A stretch of DNA of 64,000 bases from Thermoflexaceae bacterium (GTDB taxonomy: Bacteria > Chloroflexota > Dehalococcoidia > Tepidiformales > Tepidiformaceae). The position numbers and the translations under genes were made by a program. Location of the stretch: assembly GCA_015075555.1 (NCBI GenBank), contig JABTUD010000002.1, positions 620,001-684,000 on the forward strand. The letters run 5' to 3'. Every line of letters starts with the position of its first letter. The first letter of the stretch is position 1. Below are positions 55,484 through 63,479 of this stretch, piece by piece. Below the pieces are notes generated by a model. The model had not been told where the DNA came from. It was given only the letters and a program-made list of their open reading frames with translations, and ran no database searches.

Positions 55484-56299
55484 GTGCGCACCGCGCGGCC
55501 CACCTACCCCTGGGGGCCGAAGGCGGCATTGACCGGGGTGGCGATGTTCATCGTCGTCTTTGTCTTTGCCACGGGCGCGGTGACCACATACCAGGTGGTC
55601 AAGGACACGCGCGCATCGGACATTGGGGACATCTTTGAGCGGGCGGCGCGCACCGCAGAGTACGCCGACCAGCGGCTGGCAGCTGCGACGATGGGCGATG
55701 AGCTGCCCGACCCGCCCGGCCTGCAGGCTGATCAGCGGACCCTCCAGCTTGTGCTGGCGATGACGCTCGTCACCCAGGCGCTGACGCTGGGCATTGTCGG
55801 CATCTCAACCCGCCTTACGTTCACCGAGCTGAGGCGGGAGCTGGGCCTGGGCCGATACAACATTGCGGGCGCGTGGCGCCCGGCGGCAGCGGTCTTCTGC
55901 GCCTACACGATGGTTGTGGCGTATTCGATCGTGGCCGACGCGATCGGGATAGACCTGCTGAAGCCGGAGAGCACAGTACCGTTCGAGATCGCGCGTGACG
56001 ACCTGACGCTATCAATCGCGGCAGCAGTAACGCTGGTGGGGGCGCCGTTCTCGGAGGAGCTCCTGTTCCGCGGGCTGATCTTCGGCGGGTTTCTGAAGTG
56101 GGGGTTCTGGCCGGCGGCGGTGCTCTCGTCGTTCATGTTCACCCTCGTGCACCTGGACCCGGGGAGCTTCATCCCCTTTGCGCTGGTCGGCATGGTCATC
56201 GCCTGGCTCTTCTGGTCGAGGGGCAGCCTGTGGGACAGCGTAATCTTCCACTTCCTGTTCAACGCCACGAGTTTTGCATTCCTGGTATGGGGGACCTGA
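55484..56299 (+). CDS. CPBP-family intramembrane metalloprotease (CAAX-like)
   Basis: 271 residues with about six to eight membrane helices. CPBP motifs: EELLFRGLIFG (EExxxR), FTLVHLDPGS (His) and HFLFNATSF (HxxxN). Family members are putative prenyl proteases, bacteriocin-processing or signalling proteases. An extracellular or loop segment of about 60 residues lies after the first helix. It sits between trpB and trpA; a link to Trp metabolism is not evident. GTG start after GGGGA. Confidence 0.85.
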   Translation: MRTARPTYPWGPKAALTGVAMFIVVFVFATGAVTTYQVVKDTRASDIGDIFERAARTAEYADQRLAAATMGDELPDPPGLQADQRTLQLVLAMTLVTQALTLGIVGISTRLTFTELRRELGLGRYNIAGAWRPAAAVFCAYTMVVAYSIVADAIGIDLLKPESTVPFEIARDDLTLSIAAAVTLVGAPFSEELLFRGLIFGGFLKWGFWPAAVLSSFMFTLVHLDPGSFIPFALVGMVIAWLFWSRGSLWDSVIFHFLFNATSFAFLVWGT

Positions 56300-56300
56300 G

Positions 56301-57116
56301 ATGTCGGAAAGGCTACGCGCGATGTTCGAACGCTGCCGGGCGGCCGGCAGGCCGGCCTTCATGCCGTACATCACGGCCGGGTACCCGGGCGCGGCGGAGA
56401 CAGTCCCGCTGTTGCTGGCGCTGGAAGCGGGAGGGGCCGACGCGATTGAGCTGGGCGTCCCGTTCAGCGATCCGATGGCCGACGGCGCAACCATTCAGCA
56501 CGCCAACTACGTCGCAGTGGAGCAGGGCGTGTCCTTCGCCGACTGCCTTGGCTTCGTGCGCACTGCCCGGGAGCGAGGGCTGGAGGCGCCGGTGATCCTG
56601 ATGGGCTACTACAACCCGCTCCTCGCGTATGGCGAGGAGCGGGCCCCAGGCGACGCCGCCGCGGCCGGGGCCGATGGCTTCATTGTGGTGGACCTCCCCC
56701 CCGAAGAGGCGGGCCGGTTCCTTGTGGCGTGCCGGGGTGCGGATATGAGCTTTGTACCGCTGGTGGCGCCGACCACGGCGGACACGAGGATAGCGAAGAT
56801 CGCGGGCGCTGCCGACGCCTTTCTCTACTGTGTGAGCGTGCTGGGGACGACGGGGCAGCGCGCCGCCCTCCCCGAGGAGCTCCCGGGGTTCATTGGGCGC
56901 GTCCGGGGCCTGACCGGGCTGCCACTGGCGGTGGGATTCGGGATCGGCACGCGCGAGCACGTGGAGGAGGTGGGGCGAATAGCGGATGCGGCTGTGATTG
57001 GCTCTGCTATAATCGCGACAATCGACGCCGCGGACGAAGCGCACCGCGCGCAGCGCGTCAGGGAGTTTGTGGAGAGTGTTACCGGCCACAAGCAGGCAGG
57101 TGGAGACGGCCCCTAG
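56301..57116 (+). CDS. trpA: Tryptophan synthase alpha chain
   Basis: 271-residue TIM barrel. Catalytic Glu and Asp are in AIELGVPFSDPMADG; the loop 6 region reads LGTTGQRAAL, with GTTG in place of the usual GVTG. Cleaves indole-3-glycerol phosphate and channels indole to TrpB. ATG one base after the protease stop. Confidence 0.94.
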   Translation: MSERLRAMFERCRAAGRPAFMPYITAGYPGAAETVPLLLALEAGGADAIELGVPFSDPMADGATIQHANYVAVEQGVSFADCLGFVRTARERGLEAPVILMGYYNPLLAYGEERAPGDAAAAGADGFIVVDLPPEEAGRFLVACRGADMSFVPLVAPTTADTRIAKIAGAADAFLYCVSVLGTTGQRAALPEELPGFIGRVRGLTGLPLAVGFGIGTREHVEEVGRIADAAVIGSAIIATIDAADEAHRAQRVREFVESVTGHKQAGGDGP

Positions 57117-57262
57117 GGGGCGGGAGCGCCGATGGGCGTGGTCCCGGCCCCGCGCGGGCCGCACCTATGGGCGCCTGCTGGCCGGGGCATTTGCCGCTGG
57201 GGCTCGCTGATCGCGACCTGACCCCCCTGTCCGTTCAAGAACCCGAGGAGGACCTGCGCGTC

Positions 57263-57646
57263 ATGCCGGTTCGTGGCATCCGTGGCGCTACCACCGTAAG
57301 CAAGAACAGCCGCGACGAGATCGTCGAAGCGGCGAAAGAGCTGCTTGCCGCGATGATCGAGGCGAACGAGGTCCTGCCAGAGGATGTCGCCTCCGCCATT
57401 TTCACGACCACGCCCGACCTGAACGCTGAGTTCCCGGCTGTCGGCGCCCGCCAGATGGGCTGGACATTCGTGCCGCTGTTGTGCGGACACGAGATGTCGG
57501 TACCGGGCAGCCTGCCGCTCTGCCTGCGCATCCTCCTGCATGTGAACACCGAAAAGGGAGCGCATGACGTCCACCACATTTACATCCGCGGCGCCCGTGC
57601 GTTGCGCCCGGATCTCGAAAGCAGTACCCACTCGACCGCCCGGTAG
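57263..57646 (+). CDS. aroH: Chorismate mutase, AroH type
   Basis: 127-residue trimeric AroH-class mutase. Active-site residues: Arg in RGIRGATTV, Cys and Glu in CGHEMSVPG, Arg in CLRILLHVNT. It channels chorismate to prephenate, the branch that competes with TrpE. The 147-base gap after trpA is the largest in the operon and may hold an internal promoter. GAGGAGG upstream. Confidence 0.92.
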   Translation: MPVRGIRGATTVSKNSRDEIVEAAKELLAAMIEANEVLPEDVASAIFTTTPDLNAEFPAVGARQMGWTFVPLLCGHEMSVPGSLPLCLRILLHVNTEKGAHDVHHIYIRGARALRPDLESSTHSTAR

Positions 57647-57659
57647 CGGAGGAGATCCC

Positions 57660-58706
57660 GTGATTATCGTTGTTTCCCCGGAGGCCACTCCGGAAGACCT
57701 TGACCACATCATCGCTCGTATCGAGGAGACTGGCCGGCAAGCTCACATCTCCGCGGGCACGGAGCGAACGATCATTGGCGTGATCGGCCCTGATGCACCC
57801 GAACTGCAGGACATGTTCGAGACCATGCCGCACGTTGAATCGGTACACCGGGTCACCAAGCCATACAAGCTGGTGAGCCGCGACTTCCACCCGTCGGATT
57901 CGGTCATCGACGTAGGCCTGGGCGTTGCGGTGGGTGGCCGGGAGCTGGCGGTGATGGCCGGACCATGCTCGATCGAGAACGAGAAACACATCGTCGAGAC
58001 GGCGAAGGCGGTGAAGGCGGCGGGCGCGAACATCCTGCGCGGCGGGGCGTTCAAGCCACGGAGCTCGCCCTATGCGTTTCGCGGGCTGGGGGAGGAGGCG
58101 CTGCGCTACCTTGCCGTGGCCAGTCAAGAGACGGGCATGCCGGTGATCACGGAGTTGATGAGCGTACGCGACATCGAGGCAGTGTGCCGGCACGCGCACA
58201 TCATCCAGATTGGCGCGCGGAACATGCAGAACTTCATGCTGCTCGATGAAGTGGGCAAGGTGAAGAAGCCGGTGATGCTGAAGCGGGCGCTGAGCGGGCA
58301 GATTGAGGAGTGGCTGCTGGCGGCGGAGTACATAATGGCGCAGGGGAACCCGCACGTGATCCTGTGCGAGCGGGGCATCCGCACCTTCGAGACGGCGTAC
58401 CGGAACACCTTCGATATCAACGCCATTCCGCTGACCAGGGAACTGAGCCACCTGCCGGTAATCGCCGACCCGAGCCATGGCACGGGCAAGTGGGGGCTGG
58501 TGAAGCCGGTGGCGATGGCATCGGTGGCGGCGGGGGCCGATGGCCTGATGATCGAGGTGCACCCCAGCCCCGATCACGCTCTCAGCGACGGCGCCCAATC
58601 GTTGACATATGAGCTTTTCGCGGACATGATGCGTTCGGTCGCCGGTATCGCCGCCGCCGTCGAGCGGTCGCTTCCTGGAGTGAAAGCGGCTGCAGCGGCA
58701 CGATAA
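57660..58706 (+). CDS. aroF: DAHP synthase, type I-beta (with N-terminal regulatory domain)
   Basis: 348 residues. An N-terminal ferredoxin-like/ACT domain (about 1-75, IIVVSPEATPEDLDHIIARI) precedes the KDPG-aldolase-like catalytic domain (VMAGPCSIEN, RGGAFKPRSSPYAFRGLG, LCERGIRTFE, PSHGTGKW). First step of the shikimate pathway. The N-terminal domain is the usual site of Tyr/Phe or prephenate feedback. Last aromatic gene of the unit; GTG start after GGAGGAG. Confidence 0.93.
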   Translation: MIIVVSPEATPEDLDHIIARIEETGRQAHISAGTERTIIGVIGPDAPELQDMFETMPHVESVHRVTKPYKLVSRDFHPSDSVIDVGLGVAVGGRELAVMAGPCSIENEKHIVETAKAVKAAGANILRGGAFKPRSSPYAFRGLGEEALRYLAVASQETGMPVITELMSVRDIEAVCRHAHIIQIGARNMQNFMLLDEVGKVKKPVMLKRALSGQIEEWLLAAEYIMAQGNPHVILCERGIRTFETAYRNTFDINAIPLTRELSHLPVIADPSHGTGKWGLVKPVAMASVAAGADGLMIEVHPSPDHALSDGAQSLTYELFADMMRSVAGIAAAVERSLPGVKAAAAAR

Positions 58707-58770
58707 CGGTAACGGTCGAAGGACCAGGGCAGGCACGCTTCTGCGGGGTGGCGAAGGCCTGTCAGGAGTC

Positions 58771-59493
58771 ATGCCCGAAATCCACCTGCCCGTTTTCGAA
58801 GGGCCGCTAGATTTACTGCTGCACCTTATCGAGCGAGACGACCTGGACATCACGGCCGTCTCGCTCGTTGCTGTCACGGACCAGTACCTGGGAGCGATCC
58901 GCAGCGAGGGCGCCGTGGACCCGCACGCGCTGGCGGAGTTCGTGGCCATCGGCGCGAAGCTCATCTACCTCAAGTCCCGGGCGCTGTTGCCACGGGCGGG
59001 CGATGAGTACGCGGGGATCGAGGATGATGATGTTGGGCGTGAGCTGGTGGACCTGCTGCGTGAATACGCGCGGTTTGGTTCGGTGGTGCAGATCCTTGCG
59101 GAGCGCCAGGACGCGGGGCTGAGGCTCTACACGCGCATGGCGCCCCCGCCGGAGTTGCCCGAAGGGCCGGGCCTGGACGGCGTCACGGTGGAATCGCTCT
59201 TCAGCATCATGCTTGAGGTACTGTCCCGGAAGCCTGCGGAACCGCGGGCGGTTCTTCCCCGTGACACGACTATGACGCTGGCGGAGCGGGTCGCGGACTT
59301 CCGCGAACGGCTGCGACGGAACGGCAAGTTCTCGTTTCGCCGCATGATCAGCGCCTGCCGGACGCGGGTTGAGGTCATCGTTTCGTTCATGGCGGTGCTG
59401 GAGCTGTTGCGGGTGGGGGAGTGCGACGCCCGCCAGGCGGCGGCATGGGGAGACATCGAGGTCGTCGCCCTTGCGCCGGTAGCGGCCGGCTAG
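58771..59493 (+). CDS. scpA: Segregation and condensation protein A
   Basis: 240-residue kleisin partner of SMC and ScpB for chromosome organisation. N-terminal VFEGPLDLLLHLIERDDLDI and EFVAIGAKLIYLKSRALLP are signatures; the C-terminal winged helix includes FRRMISACRTRVEVIVSFMA. No scpB in the window. 65 bases after the DAHP synthase, so co-transcription is possible. Confidence 0.92.
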   Translation: MPEIHLPVFEGPLDLLLHLIERDDLDITAVSLVAVTDQYLGAIRSEGAVDPHALAEFVAIGAKLIYLKSRALLPRAGDEYAGIEDDDVGRELVDLLREYARFGSVVQILAERQDAGLRLYTRMAPPPELPEGPGLDGVTVESLFSIMLEVLSRKPAEPRAVLPRDTTMTLAERVADFRERLRRNGKFSFRRMISACRTRVEVIVSFMAVLELLRVGECDARQAAAWGDIEVVALAPVAAG

Positions 59494-59915
59494 GAGCCGC
59501 CCCCGGGGGACTGCGGAGCATCGACGAACTGGGTCTGGGTGACCTGGGCGAGGAGGCGGCCGTCGGGTGAGGTGACGTTGGTCTGCCACACCTGGGTGCG
59601 CCGGCCGCGATGGACCGGCCTGCACTCGGCGGTGATGGTGGTGCCCTCAACTCCCGGGCCGAAGAAGTTCGTCTTGGATTCGATCGTCGTGGTCCGGGCG
59701 CCCTCGGGGATGTTGAGGGCTGTGCCGATGGCGCCGAGAGTATCGGCGAGGGACATCACTGCGCCGCCGTGGAGCACCCCGGGCACGGTGCACAGGGCAG
59801 CGCGGGCGGTGAGCTCGGCGACCACGCGGCCGGGTTCCACGGAGACGAACCGGATACCCAGGGTGCCGGGGAAGAACCCCTTCATGCGCTCCTGCATCTC
59901 GCTGGCGAAATCCAT
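59490..59915 (-). CDS. PaaI-type hotdog-fold thioesterase
   Basis: 141 residues. PGVLHGGAVMSLADTLGAIG is the hotdog signature with the catalytic Asp. Likely hydrolyses aryl- or acyl-CoA thioesters in the cytosol. AGGAGG lies 7 bases before the ATG at 59915. Overlaps the end of scpA by 4 bases tail to tail. Confidence 0.9.
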   Translation of the reverse strand: MDFASEMQERMKGFFPGTLGIRFVSVEPGRVVAELTARAALCTVPGVLHGGAVMSLADTLGAIGTALNIPEGARTTTIESKTNFFGPGVEGTTITAECRPVHRGRRTQVWQTNVTSPDGRLLAQVTQTQFVDAPQSPGGGS

Positions 59916-59976
59916 CGAAAGACCTCCTGGAGGCAGTCTCCCCGGCCACCGGGGCAGGGCCAGATCCATTTCAGCG

Positions 59977-60369
59977 CTAGCGCGGCGGACCACCTGTCAA
60001 GCGAGCGGCGCCTATGGCTGCCCGGAGCATATGCCATGCAAGCAACCCCAGTCCCGCACCGAGCGCATCCATTGCCCAGTCAAGGTAGCTGGCATCGCGA
60101 CCGGGGACGAAGGACTGGTGAAGCTCATCGCTGGCGCCAAAGGCCATGCAACAGAGCCAGAGAACGATGGCGAGTCGAACCTGGCGAGCCCGTGGGAAGG
60201 CGGGAGTGGCCCAGCGTGCGGCAAGGAAGGCGAGGAGCGCGTATTCGGCGCCGTGGGCAAGGTAGGCTGTCCACTCCTGCTGCTGCGGGCCGGGCGGGTT
60301 GGAGAAGCTGGAGAGGGCGGCGATGGCGCCGGCCCAGATGAGCAGGGGAACCAGGCGGATGGAGAGCAC
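59977..60369 (-). CDS. VanZ-like membrane protein
   Basis: 130 residues with four hydrophobic helices and the VanZ motifs AHGAEYALLAFLAARW and SDELHQSFVPGRDASYLDW. VanZ proteins confer low-level teicoplanin resistance in some hosts; most homologues have unknown roles. GTG start. Confidence 0.88.
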   Translation of the reverse strand: MLSIRLVPLLIWAGAIAALSSFSNPPGPQQQEWTAYLAHGAEYALLAFLAARWATPAFPRARQVRLAIVLWLCCMAFGASDELHQSFVPGRDASYLDWAMDALGAGLGLLAWHMLRAAIGAARLTGGPPR

Positions 60370-60393
60370 ATGGTGAGTCTAAGGCCCGGGAAA

Positions 60394-60421
60394 TTGACGG
60401 TCGCCGGGCCGCTGCTACGCT
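60394..60421 (+). promoter_or_regulatory. Promoter of ribF-tyrS
   Basis: TTGACG at 60394-60399, 16-base spacer, TACGCT at 60416-60421 with an upstream TGC (extended -10). Start ATG 60437 is 15 bases later with no ribosome site, so the leader is about 8 bases. Confidence 0.6.
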
Positions 60422-60436
60422 GAGAACCACCTCACC

Positions 60437-61369
60437 ATGCCGATTCCGTCGTTCACACGCACGCAGCTCGTCGCCGGGGCGCCCGGTCCTGCGACGGCGC
60501 TCACGATTGGCGTGCTCGACGGCGTTCACCTGGGCCACCAGCACCTGCTGCAGCGGCTCAGGGAGGAGGCGCGGAAACGGGCACTCAGCCCGGGGGTGGT
60601 TACGCTCCACCCCCATCCCGTGACGGTGCTCCGGCCCGAGCTGGCGCCAAGCTACCTGACATCGCTTGAGGATCGCATGGAGCTGATGCGCGCCTCGGGG
60701 GCCGACTGGGTGATCCCTCTCACGTTCACATCCGAGGTGTCGGAGGTGTCGACCGAGGACCTTGCGCGGGCGTTCTACGACCACCTGCGCATGCGCCTGA
60801 TGGTGCTCGGCCCCGATGCGGCGTTCGGCCGTGGCGCCCCGCGGGACACGGTGGCGAGGATGCGCGTCCTGGGCAGGGAGCTGGGTTTTGAGGTGGTTCA
60901 GATCGAGCCGATGATGCACGACCACGAGCGTTACAGCTCCACGGCCGTGCGCCGCGCCCTTGCCGATGGTGCGATGGAGCGGGTGACGGCGCTCCTGGGA
61001 CGGCACTACCGCCTGGGCGGGCCGGTGGTGAAGGGGTTTGAGCGCGGCCAATCGATCGGCTACCCGACGGCGAACATCTCCGTGGCCGCCGACCGTGCCC
61101 TGCCGGCGCTGGGTGTCTACGCCACGCGGGCGAGCGTGCGAGAGTGCCGGCTGAACGGCGCGACGAACATTGGGCGGCGGCCGACGTTTGACGCCGGCCA
61201 CGTTTCCATTGAGACGTACCTGCTCGACTTCGAGGGCGACATCTACGGAGAGCGAATGGAGCTGGAGATCGTGCACCACGTTCGGCCGGAACAGTCGTTT
61301 GGCGGAGTGAGGGAGCTTTCGGAACAGATTGCGAAGGACATCGCCGCCGTTCGCGAGGCGCTTTCGTGA
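60437..61369 (+). CDS. ribF: Bifunctional riboflavin kinase/FAD synthetase
   Basis: 310 residues. N-terminal FMN adenylyltransferase: IGVLDGVHLGHQHLL and SSTAVRRALADG. C-terminal flavokinase: GYPTANISV and NIGRRPTFD. Makes FMN then FAD. Its stop overlaps the GTG of tyrS (GTGA). Confidence 0.95.
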   Translation: MPIPSFTRTQLVAGAPGPATALTIGVLDGVHLGHQHLLQRLREEARKRALSPGVVTLHPHPVTVLRPELAPSYLTSLEDRMELMRASGADWVIPLTFTSEVSEVSTEDLARAFYDHLRMRLMVLGPDAAFGRGAPRDTVARMRVLGRELGFEVVQIEPMMHDHERYSSTAVRRALADGAMERVTALLGRHYRLGGPVVKGFERGQSIGYPTANISVAADRALPALGVYATRASVRECRLNGATNIGRRPTFDAGHVSIETYLLDFEGDIYGERMELEIVHHVRPEQSFGGVRELSEQIAKDIAAVREALS

Positions 61370-62580
61370 CCACTGCGAAGGCAGGCCGCTCGATGGCGCC
61401 GGTGGAAGAGCAGATCGCGGTGCTCATGAGCGGGGTCGACTACGGCGATGCCCTTCTGCGCCGCCAGATGGAGGGAGAGCTGCGCGGGCTACTGGAAGAA
61501 GACCGGCCTCTCCGCGTCTATCTTGGCGTGGACCCGACGGCGACTTCGTTGACGCTCGGGCACACGGTTCCCCTGCGCAAGCTGCGCCAGTTCCAGGAGC
61601 TCGGACACCACGCGATCTTCCTGATCGGCGACTACACGGCGCTGATTGGCGACCCGAGCGACAAGAACAAGCTGCGCCCCATGCTCAGCCCCGAGGACAT
61701 CGCGGCCAACGAAGCGACGTATTTCGAGCAGGCAGCGCGCATTCTCGACCCGGGGAGGACCGAACTGCGCCACAACTCCGAGTGGCTGGGCAGGCTCCAG
61801 TTCCCGGACGTGATCGCGCTGATGGCGAAGTTCACCGCGGCCGAGATGCTGCGCCGGGACAACTTCCGCAAGCGTTTTGACGATGGTGATGCAATCTACC
61901 TGCACGAGTTTCTCTACGCGCTGATGCAGGGTTACGACGCCTATGCGCTCCAGTGTGACGCCCAGGTCGGCGGCACGGAACAGCTCTTCAACCTGATGGC
62001 GGGGCGGAAGATCCAGCAGGACGCGGGGCAGCGCCCACATGTGCCCATCACGCTGCCAATCCTTGTGGGGCTCGATGGGAAAGAGCGGATGTCGAAGTCA
62101 AAGGGCAACCACATCGGCGTCGATGACCCGCCATCGGAGCAGTATGGCAAGGCGATGTCGCTGCCCGATGGCGTGCTCATGGACTTCTTCGTGCTGGCAA
62201 CGAACGTGCCCCGAGGCGAGCTGCCCGAAATCGAGCACGAGATTGAGCGCCACCCGATGGAGGCGAAGAAGCGGCTCGCGCGCACGATCGTGACCGAGTT
62301 CCACGGCGAGGCGGCGGCACTTGGCGCCCAGGATGCGTTTGAGCGCACGGTTCAGCGCAGAGAAGCACCACGGGAGATGCCGGTGTACAGGGCGGCTGCC
62401 GGGCAGACGCTGCTTGACGTGCTGGTAGCAGCGGGAGCAGCCGCTTCGAAGCGTGAGGCGAGGCGCCTCTTCGAACAGCGGGCCGTGCTGGTGGACGGGG
62501 AGGTAGCAGCCGTCGATGCGCCGGCCGAGGCAGGCAGTACGGTGCAGGTGGGCAAGCGGCGCTGGCTGCGGCTCGCCTGA
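61366..62580 (+). CDS. tyrS: Tyrosyl-tRNA synthetase
   Basis: 404 residues. Class I signature YLGVDPTATSLTLGHTVPLR, Tyr-binding QVGGTEQLFNL, KMSKS variant GKERMSKSKGN, and a C-terminal S4 RNA-binding domain (ASKREARRLFEQRAVLVDGE). Matches the TyrRS group of about 400 residues found in several phyla (TyrZ-like). GTG start. No T-box precedes it. Confidence 0.94.
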   Translation: MTTAKAGRSMAPVEEQIAVLMSGVDYGDALLRRQMEGELRGLLEEDRPLRVYLGVDPTATSLTLGHTVPLRKLRQFQELGHHAIFLIGDYTALIGDPSDKNKLRPMLSPEDIAANEATYFEQAARILDPGRTELRHNSEWLGRLQFPDVIALMAKFTAAEMLRRDNFRKRFDDGDAIYLHEFLYALMQGYDAYALQCDAQVGGTEQLFNLMAGRKIQQDAGQRPHVPITLPILVGLDGKERMSKSKGNHIGVDDPPSEQYGKAMSLPDGVLMDFFVLATNVPRGELPEIEHEIERHPMEAKKRLARTIVTEFHGEAAALGAQDAFERTVQRREAPREMPVYRAAAGQTLLDVLVAAGAAASKREARRLFEQRAVLVDGEVAAVDAPAEAGSTVQVGKRRWLRLA

Positions 62581-62624
62581 CGCCGGCGCCAGCGGCTATC
62601 CTGCGCCTACCAGGGGGAAGCAAG

Positions 62625-62960
62625 ATGGAACCATCGACTGCACGTGAAGCGGCGGAACGCAACGCCGAGGCCGTGAGGACCGGGAACCTTGCCCAGATCA
62701 TGGCGGACATCACCCCGGGCGCCCTCGCGCAGATGATGTCGATGGGCGCGCAGGGTGGGCTGTCTCCCACGTCGATGCCGAGTATCACTGGCTTCGAGAT
62801 CGGCGACGAGGTCCAGGTCAGCGATGGGACACGGTTCCAGGTGACCTTCGAGTCATCGATGGGTCGGGCTACCATGGCGACGACCTGGAAGCAGGTGATG
62901 GGCCAGTGGAAGATAACGGCGATTGAGCTCGTCTCCGCCGAGCCCGCGGCCGGGGGATGA
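62625..62960 (+). CDS. Small conserved-looking protein (NTF2-like)
   Basis: 111 residues. Begins STAREAAERNAEAVRTGNLA then QIMADITPGALAQMM; the second half is a beta sheet (GFEIGDEVQVSDGTRFQVTF, ATTWKQVMGQWKITAIEL). The pattern suggests an NTF2-like fold, unproved. GGGGGAAG precedes the ATG; TATCCT at 62597-62602 may be a -10. sixA starts 1 base after its stop. Confidence 0.65.
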   Translation: MEPSTAREAAERNAEAVRTGNLAQIMADITPGALAQMMSMGAQGGLSPTSMPSITGFEIGDEVQVSDGTRFQVTFESSMGRATMATTWKQVMGQWKITAIELVSAEPAAGG

Positions 62961-62961
62961 G

Positions 62962-63474
62962 ATGCGCCTCTGCCTGGTCCGCCACGCCATAGCGGTCGAG
63001 CGCGGGCTTCCGGGCTTCGCCGACGATGCAAGCCGCCCGCTGACGCAGGAGGGTAGGGAGCGCATGGAGGCGGCCGCGGCAGGCCTGCGCCTGCTCATGA
63101 CCGCGAACGCCCTGCTGACGAGCCCACTCCTGCGGGCCCGGCAAACGGCGGAAATCCTGCAGAATGCCTTTGGTGTTGAGGATTCCCGCGTCTCGGAAGC
63201 GCTGGCAAGCGGCGCGCATGGGGCCCTGTTTGACGACGCCAACGCCACCGGCGGGGAGACGGTCCTCGCGGTAGGGCACGAGCCGTTTCTCTCTGAGGCG
63301 CTGGCCTACGCGTTGACGGGCGACAGCGCCGGGATGTCCGCGCAGTTCAAGAAGGGCGCGGCCGCGCTGGTGGAATTCCACGGGCCAGCAGTGCCCGGCG
63401 GAGGTGTGCTCGAATGGTTAATGCAGCCTGCGGCCCTGCGTGCAGTCGCGGGTGAACGCCCTGCCGGGGCGTAG
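62962..63474 (+). CDS. sixA: Histidine phosphatase family protein, SixA-like
   Basis: 170 residues. Active-site LVRHA at the N terminus (RHG variant), second Arg in SPLLRARQTAEIL, and His in VLAVGHEPFLSEAL. SixA removes phosphate from phosphohistidines; small size and lack of mutase insert support it. Adjacent to a Ppx/GppA-type gene on the opposite strand, a pairing often seen with ppk genes. Confidence 0.85.
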   Translation: MRLCLVRHAIAVERGLPGFADDASRPLTQEGRERMEAAAAGLRLLMTANALLTSPLLRARQTAEILQNAFGVEDSRVSEALASGAHGALFDDANATGGETVLAVGHEPFLSEALAYALTGDSAGMSAQFKKGAAALVEFHGPAVPGGGVLEWLMQPAALRAVAGERPAGA

Positions 63475-63479
63475 GGCAG

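Noticed and set aside
57117-57262. Possible leader peptide before aroH (MGVVPAPRGPHLWAPAGRG... with two Trp codons)
   Set aside because: The Trp codons are not adjacent, there is no ribosome site or alternate hairpin, and the T-box already provides Trp control.
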